From: an uncultured Oscillospiraceae bacterium
Lineage (GTDB): Bacteria; Bacillota; Clostridia; Oscillospirales; Oscillospiraceae
Assembly: GCA_910583885.1 (NCBI GenBank)
Contig: CAJUAC010000062.1
Span: forward strand, 1-16,756
Reading direction: 5' to 3'
Length of the DNA: 16,756 bases
Shown here: piece by piece, positions 7,857 to 14,285 of the stretch
How the letters are laid out: each line of letters opens with the position of its first letter
Position numbering within the stretch: position 1 is the stretch's first letter
Made by a program: the position numbers and the translations under genes
Notes under the pieces: generated by a model
Databases searched by the model: none
Seen by the model: the letters and a program-made list of their open reading frames with translations, nothing else
Told to the model about the DNA's origin: nothing

Positions 7857-10478
7857 TTACGGCTCCTTGATCTGATGCCTCAGCTGCCGGAAGGAGCGGC
7901 CGTGGAGGTTGTTGCGCTGGATGATTTCGGAGATCCGCCCCTCGGCGGCCTCCACCTCCTGTTGAAACTCCCGCGCGGAGACCCGCACCGCGCCATGGCC
8001 CAGGATGATCAGCTGCTCCAGGTTGTCCGATGTGGCTACCCGGACCCGGTGCTCCCTGGCGATCTCGTAGGTGGCCCGCTCAATATAGGCGTCCGCCGTT
8101 TCCGCCTCCTTGGTGTAGACCACATGGATGTTGCGGTAGTGCTCCACAGACCCCGGGTTTCCCTTGACCTTGTAGGCGTCAAAGACCAGGATCAGCACGC
8201 ATTTGCTGTACCCCTGGTAGTTGCACAGCAGATCCATCAGCAGATGGCGCGCCCCCTCCAGGCTGTCCGCCGCCACGGCCTTCAGCTCATCCCAGGCAAA
8301 AATAACATTATAGCCGTCCACCAGCAGGTACTCCGGCCCCTGGGACCGGGACGGCACAGTCCGTTTCACCGGTGGGGCGGGCGGGGCCTTGGGCGTGGGC
8401 TGGAAGGCCCGGCGCTTCACCTGCCCATAGGTGCGCTCAAAGATGGCTTGCAGCGCCTTCTCCTCCTCCCTGGAGGAGGGATAGGGCACGGCGGGGCGGG
8501 GTCCCGGCGCGGGGAGGCTGGGCTGCTCTGCCGTCTCCTGGCGCAGGCCGCTGTCCAGGTGGGCATGGGCGGGGACCTCGTCCCACTTCACCGTGAAGCC
8601 CGCGCCGTGGCCGCAGAAGACGGAGTCCGGCGGGTTGTCCAAATCCCGCTCCGGGTCGTACCCCAGCTGCTCAATGACCTGCTGGGCGTTGTGACAGCGC
8701 TCATAGCCCCGGAGGGAACAGCTCAGCCGTCCCCGGCCGTGGGTGTAGGCGGTGACGTCCTGCCAGTACTCCCCCATCCCCGACACCGGCGCACTGCCGG
8801 TGAGCAGGGACAGATCCCCCACCGCCTGGGGCGGGTCGAACTGCCCGCCCATCTGCTGCACATCGGTCATAGCCCGGCCCAGGCACTCCCCCGGCAGCTC
8901 CAGGCGGAAGTCGTACCAGGGCTCCAGCAGGACGCCCTCCGCCCCCATAAGCCCCTGGCGCACTGCCCGGTAGGTGGCCTGGCGGAAGTCGCCCCCCTCT
9001 GTGTGCTTGAGGTGGGCCCGGCCAGCAGTGAGGGTGATCTTCATGTCCGTAATGGGCGAACCGGTCAGCACGCCCAGATGCTGCTTCTCCGCCAGGTGGG
9101 TCAGCACCAGCCGCTGCCAGTTCCGGTCCAGCTTGTCCTCGCTGCAGCTGCTGTCGAAATGCAGGCCACTGCCCCGGGGACCCGGCTCCAGCAGGAGATG
9201 GACCTCCGCGTAGTGGCGCAGGGGCTCATAGTGGCCGATCCCCTCCACCGGGGCGGCGATGGTCTCCTTGTAGACGATCCCCCCAGGGCCGAAGTCCACC
9301 GCCAGGCCAAAACGCTGGGCAATCAGGCGGCGCAGTACCTCCAGCTGCACCTGGCCCATCAGCTGCAAATGGATCTCCTGGAACCGCTCGTTCCAGAGGA
9401 TGTGGAGCTGGGGATCCTCCTCCTCCAGCAGGCGCAGCTTGTCCAGCGCTGTGTGGGGATCCGCCCCCTCCGGCAGGAGGAGCTGGTAATGGAGCACCGG
9501 CTCCAGCTCCGGCGGCAGGGGGGCGCCCTCCCCGCCCAGGCCCTCCCCGGGGTAGGTCCGGGTCAGGCCCGCGACAGCACACACTGTCCCCGCCTCCGCC
9601 CGGTCAACAGCCCGGTACTTGCTGCCGGAGTAAATGCGCACCTGCTCCGCCTTTTCCTCCCAGGGATCCCCTGCCTCGTCCAGGCCTGAGAGGACATCCT
9701 TCACCCGCAGGCAGCCGCCGGTGATTTTCAGGTAGGTCAGCCGGTTCCCCTGGCCGTCCCGGCCAATCTTATAGACCCGTGCGCCGAAGGCCTCCGGGTA
9801 GACGGGCCGGGGGGCGTACCGCTCCAGGCCCTGGAGGAAGGTGTCCACCCCCTTCAGGCGCAGGGCGGAGCCAAACCAGCAGGGGAAGATAGCCCGCCCT
9901 GCGGCCAGAGCCGACAGGGTACCCTCAGAGAGTGCGCCGCTATCCAGATACTCGGACAGGGCCTCCTCGCTGGCGGTGGCCGCGTCCTCCCACAGCGCCT
10001 CCTGGGGGCCGCCGAAATCCAGGCAGTACTCGCTCAGCTGGCTTTGCAGGGATGCCAGCAGGGCATCCCGATCCGTCCCCGCCAGATCCATCTTGTTGAT
10101 AAAGAGGAAGGTGGGCACGCCATGGCGCTCCAGCAGCCGCCACAGGGTGCGGGTGTGGGCCTGGACGCCGTCAGAGCCGCTGATGACCAGGATGGCGCAG
10201 TCCAGCACCCGGAGGGTGCGCTCCATCTCGGCGGAGAAGTCCACATGGCCGGGGGTATCCAGCAGCGTGGCCTCCCGCTCCCCCAGGGGGAATACCGCCT
10301 GCTTGGAGAAGATGGTGATGCCCCGCTCCCGCTCCAGCTCCTCGGTGTCCAGGAATGCATCCCTGTGGTCCACACGGCCCAGGGCGCGGATGCAGCCGGT
10401 CTGATATAGGATCGCCTCGGACAGCGTGGTCTTCCCCGCGTCCACATGGGCCAATATGCCGACGGCCAATTTCTCCAT
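7857..10478 (-). CDS. TetM/EF-G-like translational GTPase fused to a YacP/Rae1-type NYN nuclease domain
   Basis: ATG at 10478 has GGGAGGG a few bases upstream and gives 873 residues; the open frame continues to 10712 without a better start. Residues 1-640 are a ribosome-protection-type GTPase: P-loop AHVDAGKTT (10-18), switch I RERGITI (51-56), DTPGHVDF (74-81), NKMD (128-131), then EF-G-like domains II-V. Where TetM has the tetracycline-displacing loop YSPVSTP, this protein has LKHTEGG (about 490-496) before DFRQA, so drug resistance is unlikely. A proline-rich linker (about 650-712) leads to an NYN/PIN-like domain (717-855): LLVDGYNVI (D721, N724), VFDAYKVKG (D767), ETADAYIER (D796) and ATSDNLEQ (D818), closely matching Bacillus YacP/Rae1, an A-site mRNA endonuclease. 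The combination suggests a factor that enters the ribosomal A site and cleaves mRNA. It has its own promoter. Confidence 0.92.
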   Translation of the reverse strand: MEKLAVGILAHVDAGKTTLSEAILYQTGCIRALGRVDHRDAFLDTEELERERGITIFSKQAVFPLGEREATLLDTPGHVDFSAEMERTLRVLDCAILVISGSDGVQAHTRTLWRLLERHGVPTFLFINKMDLAGTDRDALLASLQSQLSEYCLDFGGPQEALWEDAATASEEALSEYLDSGALSEGTLSALAAGRAIFPCWFGSALRLKGVDTFLQGLERYAPRPVYPEAFGARVYKIGRDGQGNRLTYLKITGGCLRVKDVLSGLDEAGDPWEEKAEQVRIYSGSKYRAVDRAEAGTVCAVAGLTRTYPGEGLGGEGAPLPPELEPVLHYQLLLPEGADPHTALDKLRLLEEEDPQLHILWNERFQEIHLQLMGQVQLEVLRRLIAQRFGLAVDFGPGGIVYKETIAAPVEGIGHYEPLRHYAEVHLLLEPGPRGSGLHFDSSCSEDKLDRNWQRLVLTHLAEKQHLGVLTGSPITDMKITLTAGRAHLKHTEGGDFRQATYRAVRQGLMGAEGVLLEPWYDFRLELPGECLGRAMTDVQQMGGQFDPPQAVGDLSLLTGSAPVSGMGEYWQDVTAYTHGRGRLSCSLRGYERCHNAQQVIEQLGYDPERDLDNPPDSVFCGHGAGFTVKWDEVPAHAHLDSGLRQETAEQPSLPAPGPRPAVPYPSSREEEKALQAIFERTYGQVKRRAFQPTPKAPPAPPVKRTVPSRSQGPEYLLVDGYNVIFAWDELKAVAADSLEGARHLLMDLLCNYQGYSKCVLILVFDAYKVKGNPGSVEHYRNIHVVYTKEAETADAYIERATYEIAREHRVRVATSDNLEQLIILGHGAVRVSAREFQQEVEAAEGRISEIIQRNNLHGRSFRQLRHQIKEP

Positions 10479-10518
10479 GGTACCCTCCCTGCCAGTCCAG
10501 TGTCCCTTTGATCTGCTT

Positions 10519-10547
10519 AGTATACCACATCCTGGCGGCTGGGTGAA
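10519..10547 (-). promoter_or_regulatory. Putative sigma-A promoter of the GTPase-NYN gene
   Basis: On the minus strand TTCACC (10542-10547) and TATACT (10519-10524) are separated by exactly 17 bases and lie about 40 bases upstream of the ATG at 10478. The -10 is a 5/6 match to consensus. Confidence 0.6.
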
Positions 10548-10603
10548 GCCTTTTTCACAAATCTGAATTTTTTGTAAAGATGGCGTTAAAAAACCAAAAA
10601 GGC

Positions 10604-10632
10604 TGTACATCCGCGGAAAATTCCTGTAAAAT
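10604..10632 (+). promoter_or_regulatory. Putative promoter of the DUF1538-PII unit
   Basis: TGTACA (10604-10609), a 17-base spacer and TAAAAT (10627-10632) lie about 60 bases before the GTG start. The two divergent promoters share this 216-base region, which also has a long-range 9-bp inverted repeat (AGCCTTTTT near 10547, AAAAAGGCT near 10596). Confidence 0.45.
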
Positions 10633-10694
10633 AAAACTGATATGGAGAAACGAGCTGGGATACATCCCCCCGCGGGATGGGAAAGGAGCCACCG

Positions 10695-12215
10695 GTGCGT
10701 ATCAACCCGCAATTGTTGGAAAAAATCAAGGAATCCCTCTCCTCTGTCCTGCCCATCACAGCCATCGTGCTGGCGCTGAGCATCACCATTGTCCCCTTGA
10801 CGCCGGGGGCGCTGGTGCTGTTCCTGTTCGGCTCACTGATGCTGATCGTGGGAGTCGGGGTGTTCACCCTGGGCGTGGACATGTCCATGACGCCCATGGG
10901 CAGCGGCATCGGCATCTATATGAGCCGGGCACGGCACATGGCCATCCCCCTGGCGGTGGCCTTCGTGCTGGGGGTACTGATTACTGTGGCGGAGCCGGAT
11001 TTGACGGTGCTGGCCGAACAGGTGCCCGCCATCCCCAACCAGGTGCTGATTTTCACCGTGGCCGCCGGGGTGGGCCTGTTTTTGGTGGTTGCGCTGCTGC
11101 GTATCCTGCTGAAGGTCCCCCTCTCCCGGCTGCTGGTGGGGTTCTACCTGGCGGCCTTCTCCCTGGCGCTGTTTGCGCCCAAGGATTTTATCCCGGTATC
11201 CTTTGATTCCGGCGGCGTGACCACAGGGCCGATTACCGTGCCCTTCATCATGGCGCTGGGCGTTGGCATGGCCTCGGTGCGCAGCGACAAGAACTCCACC
11301 AGCGACAGCTTCGGCCTGGTGGCCCTGTGCAGTATCGGGCCCATCCTCTCCGTGCTGGTCCTGGGCATCTGCTTCGCCCCTGACAGCGCCAGCTATATCC
11401 CCGCCGCCCTGCCGGACATCGCCACCACCCGGGACGCAGCCCGGGAATTTGCCGCCGCCGCCCCTGCCTATGCCCGGGAGGTGGCCGGGGCTATGGTCCC
11501 CATCTGCGCCATGTTCCTGCTCTTCCAGCTGATCACCCGGCGTTTCAAGCGCACCCAGCTGCTGCGGATCGTCAGCGGTCTGGTGTATACATACGTGGGG
11601 CTTGTCATGTTCCTCACCGGCGTAAACGTGGGCTTCATGCCCGCCGGCCAGCTGATCGGGGCCACCATCGCCACAGGGGAGCGCCCCCTCCTGCTGATCC
11701 CCATCGGGATGCTGATGGGCTATTTCATCGTGGCGGCGGAGCCGGCAGTTCACGTGCTCATCAAGCAGGTGGAGGAGGTCTCCATGGGGTCCATCTCCCA
11801 ATCCGCCATGCGCCGTGGGCTGTCCATCGGCGTGGCAGTGTCCATCGGCATCGCCATGCTGCGGGTGCTGACGGGGATCTCCATCCTGTGGTTCCTCATC
11901 CCAGGCTACGCCATCTCCCTGGCACTGACGTTTTTTGTCCCCCAGCTTTTCACTGGCGTAGCCTTCGACGCCGGCGGCGTGGCCTCCGGCCCCATGACCG
12001 CCACCTTTTTGCTGCCCTTTGCCATGGGGGCCTGCGAGGCGGTGGGCGGCAATTTGATGACCGACGCCTTCGGCCTGGTGGCCCTGGTGGCCATGACGCC
12101 GCTGGTGACGATCCAGGTGCTGGGCCTTGCCGGCCGCGTACGCAGGAAACTGGCCAGTGACGCGCTGCGCGCAGAGCTGATGCGGGTAAAGGACTGCGTA
12201 CTGTATTATGACTAA
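10695..12215 (+). CDS. DUF1538 family integral membrane protein with an internal duplication
   Basis: I start at GTG 10695 because AAAGGAG sits 6 bases upstream of it; the in-frame ATG at 10677 has no ribosome site. The 506-residue product has about a dozen hydrophobic segments and two homologous halves. Paired motifs are FDSGGVTTGP (170-179) with FDAGGVASGP (424-433), DSFGLVAL (204-211) with DAFGLVAL (457-464), and AEPDLTVL (99-106) with AEPAVHVL (348-355), about 250 residues apart. This is the two-copy DUF1538 architecture, an uncharacterised presumed transporter or channel of the cytoplasmic membrane. The repeated FDxGG..xGP loops look like re-entrant substrate or ion sites (inference). 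The gene 15 bases downstream encodes a PII-like protein, so its activity is probably gated by a nitrogen, carbon or nucleotide signal in the way GlnK gates AmtB. The substrate is unknown. Confidence 0.9.
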   Translation: MRINPQLLEKIKESLSSVLPITAIVLALSITIVPLTPGALVLFLFGSLMLIVGVGVFTLGVDMSMTPMGSGIGIYMSRARHMAIPLAVAFVLGVLITVAEPDLTVLAEQVPAIPNQVLIFTVAAGVGLFLVVALLRILLKVPLSRLLVGFYLAAFSLALFAPKDFIPVSFDSGGVTTGPITVPFIMALGVGMASVRSDKNSTSDSFGLVALCSIGPILSVLVLGICFAPDSASYIPAALPDIATTRDAAREFAAAAPAYAREVAGAMVPICAMFLLFQLITRRFKRTQLLRIVSGLVYTYVGLVMFLTGVNVGFMPAGQLIGATIATGERPLLLIPIGMLMGYFIVAAEPAVHVLIKQVEEVSMGSISQSAMRRGLSIGVAVSIGIAMLRVLTGISILWFLIPGYAISLALTFFVPQLFTGVAFDAGGVASGPMTATFLLPFAMGACEAVGGNLMTDAFGLVALVAMTPLVTIQVLGLAGRVRRKLASDALRAELMRVKDCVLYYD

Positions 12216-12230
12216 AAAGGGGGCGGAGCA

Positions 12231-12908
12231 ATGAAACGGCCGGAACAGCTGGCGCTCATCATGACCATTGTGGAGCGGGGCAGCGGCAACAAGCTGATCA
12301 AGCTGTACAACAAGCAGCAGGTATTCACCCACCTGCGCTGTGAGGGGACGGGTACTGCCACCTCAGAGATCATGGATATCCTGGGCCTGGGCAGCTCGGA
12401 GAAGGACATTATATTGAGCCTGGCCCCCGTCTCTACAGCCCGGATGCTGCTGGAGCTGCTGGATGACGACCTGCGGGGGGCTGTCCCCGGCCGGGGGATC
12501 GCCTTCAGTATGCACCTGTCGGCGGTCAACAGCCTGATTGCCACATTCATATCCCTGAAAACCAGGAAGGACAGCGGAGGAGGCAGCGAGATGGATAAGC
12601 AGCAGAAGAGCAGTATGATCCTGGTGACGGTGAACCAGGGCTTTACGGACACCGTCATGGACACGGCCCGCAAGGCCGGGGCCCGGGGCGGCACCATCAT
12701 CCGCGGCCGCTGGGTGGGCGACGAGAGCTTTGCCCAGTCCCGGGGCATCACCTCCCTCCAGGCGGAGAAGGAGCTGATTTTCATCGTCGTGGCCACAGAG
12801 ATCCGCAACAAGGTGATGGAGGCCATCAACCGGGAGCACGGCCTGGAATCCGAGGCCGGAGCCATGGTCTCCGCCATTGGGATTGAGCAGCTTGCCCATC
12901 TGGGGTAA
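12231..12908 (+). CDS. Tandem PII-like signalling protein
   Basis: The 225-residue product reads as two GlnB/PII-like ferredoxin-fold domains in one chain, about 1-108 and 127-225, joined by a glycine/serine- and lysine-rich linker (KDSGGGSEMDKQQK). The second half has the clearer PII features: a beta strand SSMILVTVN, then GARGGTIIRGRW (150-161) leading into a T-loop-like stretch, EKELIFIVV (179-187) and a C-terminal beta strand. The first half has GSGNKLIKLYNKQ and a matching APVSTARMLLELL helix. PII proteins are trimeric effector-binding switches that dock on membrane transporters. The position 15 bases after the DUF1538 gene makes that protein the likely partner. The ribosome site is GGGGGCGGAG. 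No conserved uridylylation tyrosine is evident to me. An internal ATG at 12591 has its own good ribosome site. Confidence 0.88.
   Translation: MKRPEQLALIMTIVERGSGNKLIKLYNKQQVFTHLRCEGTGTATSEIMDILGLGSSEKDIILSLAPVSTARMLLELLDDDLRGAVPGRGIAFSMHLSAVNSLIATFISLKTRKDSGGGSEMDKQQKSSMILVTVNQGFTDTVMDTARKAGARGGTIIRGRWVGDESFAQSRGITSLQAEKELIFIVVATEIRNKVMEAINREHGLESEAGAMVSAIGIEQLAHLG
12578..12593 (+). promoter_or_regulatory. Internal ribosome site and ATG inside the tandem PII gene
   Basis: AGGAGG (12578-12583) lies 7 bases before the in-frame ATG at 12591 (residue 121), exactly at the start of the second PII-like domain. Initiation here would give a separate 105-residue PII protein. The same purine run also encodes the Gly-rich linker, so it could be chance. 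Confidence 0.45.
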
Positions 12909-12928
12909 GTGCGCAGCGGAGACGAGAC

Positions 12929-12971
12929 GATCCCCCCTTCTTTACCGGCAACGAGCAAAGAAGGGGGGATC
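12929..12971. terminator. Bidirectional hairpin between the PII gene and bofA
   Basis: GATCCCCCCTTCTTT (12929-12943) pairs perfectly with AAAGAAGGGGGGATC (12957-12971), a 15-bp stem with a 13-base loop, in the 69-base gap between two convergent genes. No T-run longer than three follows on either side, so termination would depend on the unusually strong stem. Confidence 0.7.
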
Positions 12972-12977
12972 ATACCG

Positions 12978-13244
12978 CTATGTAAGTACCCACTGCGCCA
13001 GCAGCAGCAGTACCAGGCCCGGGATGCCCAGCACACCCACCACCAGCCCGTTGAACAGGTTCAGCCCCAGCGCCAGGCCGGTATAGGGCGTGGTCGCATT
13101 CACCAGCAGCAGTGCCGCCAGGCCCAGCAGTGTGTTGAGCCCCACCTTCACCAGCAGCTGGAAGGGCGCTGAGAAGGCCCGGGCTGCCGCGATCAGCAGC
13201 ACCAGGCCGCCCAGGGCCAGCAGGAGGATCAGTTTTATGTCCAT
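12978..13244 (-). CDS. bofA: BofA-like inhibitor of pro-sigma-K processing
   Basis: ATG at 13244 has GGGAGGG 5-6 bases upstream and gives 88 residues, matching the usual 87 or so. The protein is almost wholly hydrophobic, with a first segment at about 4-22, a second at about 30-48, and the conserved C-terminal NLFNGLVVGVLGIPG stretch (61-75) typical of the family. In Bacillus BofA holds the protease SpoIVFB inactive in the outer forespore membrane with SpoIVFA until the sigma-K checkpoint. Its presence implies an endospore former. The start overlaps the end of yaaL by 10 bases, so the two are translationally coupled, as this pair often is in Firmicutes. Confidence 0.92.
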   Translation of the reverse strand: MDIKLILLLALGGLVLLIAAARAFSAPFQLLVKVGLNTLLGLAALLLVNATTPYTGLALGLNLFNGLVVGVLGIPGLVLLLLAQWVLT

Positions 13245-13507
13245 CGTGCCCTCCCCACCGCACGGGCGGTGACAGCGGTGGCTGCGCACAGCTCCAGCTC
13301 CTTGATCTGCCGGACCAGGTAGTTCATCCTGGCCTGGAGCGAACGGATCTCAAAGATGCACGCCTCCGTCAGCTCCGGGTCGCTGGCGTAGTCAAAGGCT
13401 GTATACGCGCTGTTCAGGGCGCTCTGGGTCTCCTGCAGGCTTGTCTTTAATTCCGTAAGGGCAGGGCCGTCTGTCTGGCGGCCGCGGATGGGGGAAATGC
13501 GTTTCAT
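13235..13507 (-). CDS. yaaL: DUF2508 (YaaL) family protein
   Basis: ATG at 13507 has GGAGGG about 9 bases upstream, giving 90 residues. The core AYTAFDYASDPELTEACIFE (about 34-53), followed by IRSLQARMNYLVRQIKE, is characteristic of YaaL/DUF2508: a small, helical, soluble protein of unknown function encoded just before bofA in Bacillus. The overlap with bofA (stop inside its first codons) supports the call. The longer open frame running upstream to 14164 is the antisense of tadA and is not coding. Confidence 0.9.
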   Translation of the reverse strand: MKRISPIRGRQTDGPALTELKTSLQETQSALNSAYTAFDYASDPELTEACIFEIRSLQARMNYLVRQIKELELCAATAVTARAVGRARWT

Positions 13508-13535
13508 GGAAAATCCCTCCTCGCTTTCCAGTCTA

Positions 13536-13589
13536 TGTCCAGTTTGGACAACTATTCCAGGTTTTATAACCTGCGGGGAAATTTTTCCC
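13536..13589. repeat. Three consecutive small palindromes between yaaL and tadA
   Basis: TGTCCA-GTT-TGGACA (13536-13550), CAGGTT-TTAT-AACCTG (13558-13573) and GGGAAA-TT-TTTCCC (13576-13589) fill most of the 96-base divergent gap. The last ends 3 bases before the tadA ribosome site. They may be operators or a folded 5' leader of tadA. Confidence 0.55.
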
Positions 13590-13603
13590 AGATAAGGAGG
13601 CAT

Positions 13604-14044
13604 ATGCAGGAACACTATATGCGCCAGGCGCTGGCCCTGGCGGAGGAGGCGGCAGCGGCCGGGGAGGTGCCGGTGGGCTGCGTCATCGTCCAGGACGGCC
13701 TGGTGGTGGGCCGGGGCCGGAACCGCCGGGAGGAGAAGCGCAGCGCCCTCTCCCACGCGGAGACAGAGGCCATCGCCCAGGCCAATGCCGCCCTCTCCTC
13801 CTGGCGCCTGGAGGGCTGCGACCTGTACGTCACCCTGGAGCCCTGCCCCATGTGCGCCGGGGCGATCCTCAACGCCCGTCTCCGGCGGGTGTATTTTGGG
13901 GCCAGGGACCGGGGCATGGGGGCCTGCGGCGGGGTGATGAACCTCTTCATGGAGGACTTCCCTAACTGTCCCGCCCTGGTGGGCGGCATCCTGGAGGAGG
14001 AGTGCGCCGCCCTGCTCAGCCGCTTTTTCCGGGGCCTGCGGTGA
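13604..14044 (+). CDS. tadA: tRNA-specific adenosine deaminase TadA
   Basis: ATG at 13604 follows AAGGAGG by 5 bases, giving 146 residues; an earlier in-frame ATG at 13535 has no ribosome site and would run through the palindromes. The protein is a zinc deaminase that converts A34 to inosine in the anticodon of tRNA-Arg(ACG). The catalytic signature is H51-A-E53 (SHAETEA) with EPCPMC (C81 and C84 as zinc ligands) and the usual GAILNARLRRVYFGA and GGVMNL segments. In Bacillus tadA (yaaJ) is close to yaaL and bofA, but there dnaX, yaaK and recR lie between. Here the genes are adjacent and divergent. Confidence 0.96.
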   Translation: MQEHYMRQALALAEEAAAAGEVPVGCVIVQDGLVVGRGRNRREEKRSALSHAETEAIAQANAALSSWRLEGCDLYVTLEPCPMCAGAILNARLRRVYFGARDRGMGACGGVMNLFMEDFPNCPALVGGILEEECAALLSRFFRGLR

Positions 14045-14125
14045 CAGGATGCGCCGCACCCCTGGGAAAATCCGCAAAAACAGCCGCTTAAAATTATGCA
14101 AATCGTAGATTCTGTTTTTGCCGTC

Positions 14126-14154
14126 TTGACAGCCCGGCGGGAACATGTTACGAT
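14126..14154 (+). promoter_or_regulatory. Promoter of the antiterminator gene
   Basis: A perfect -35 TTGACA (14126-14131) and TACGAT (14149-14154) are 17 bases apart, with an extended -10 TG one base upstream. Transcription would begin near 14161, just before RAT1. A 10-bp inverted repeat (GCAAAAACAG 14074-14083, CTGTTTTTGC 14112-14121) sits directly upstream. Confidence 0.75.
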
Positions 14155-14174
14155 ACATCCGCAAATTGATTGTT

Positions 14175-14203
14175 GGAATGTTACCGGTTATCCGGGCTTG
14201 ACC
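14175..14203 (+). promoter_or_regulatory. RAT1, ribonucleic antiterminator site before the antiterminator gene
   Basis: The 29 bases follow the BglG/LicT/GlcT RAT pattern (GG-TGTTAC-stem-loop-stem-GGC-ACC): GGAATGTTAC, upper stem CCGG-TTAT-CCGG, then GGCTTGACC. Length and helix positions equal the consensus as I remember it. The last four bases, GACC (14200-14203), are also the first bases of the terminator stem, so the two structures exclude each other. Confidence 0.85.
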
Positions 14204-14266
14204 AACTCCGTCTCCTCCCTGTCCTGCGGGCAGGGAGCATCAGAAGATGGGGTTGGTCTATTTTTT
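14200..14266 (+). terminator. Conditional terminator 1, alternative to RAT1
   Basis: GACCAACTCC (14200-14209) pairs with GGGGTTGGTC (14249-14258) with one G-U, followed by TATTTTTT (14259-14266). An internal hairpin CTCCCTG...CAGGGAG (14215-14237) stacks inside. It would stop transcription before the antiterminator gene unless RAT1 is bound. Confidence 0.85.
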
Positions 14267-14285
14267 CGGGAAAGAGGCGGAGGAT

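Noticed and set aside
7857..10478. Tetracycline resistance gene (tetM/O/W)
   Set aside because: The GTPase is related, but the drug-site loop is replaced and a nuclease domain is fused. Resistance is not supported.
10833..12332. 499-residue minus-strand frame opposite the DUF1538 gene
   Set aside because: His/Gln/Gly-rich composition is typical of the reverse complement of a hydrophobic GC-rich gene; there is no ribosome site.
13508..14164. Long minus-strand frame upstream of yaaL
   Set aside because: It is the antisense of tadA, proline/glycine-biased from GC-rich codons. yaaL has its own start and ribosome site at 13507.
14247..14285. ATG 14247 as start of the antiterminator
   Set aside because: It lies in the terminator hairpin and T-run. 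The family N-terminus begins at the TTG at 14286, which has a ribosome site.
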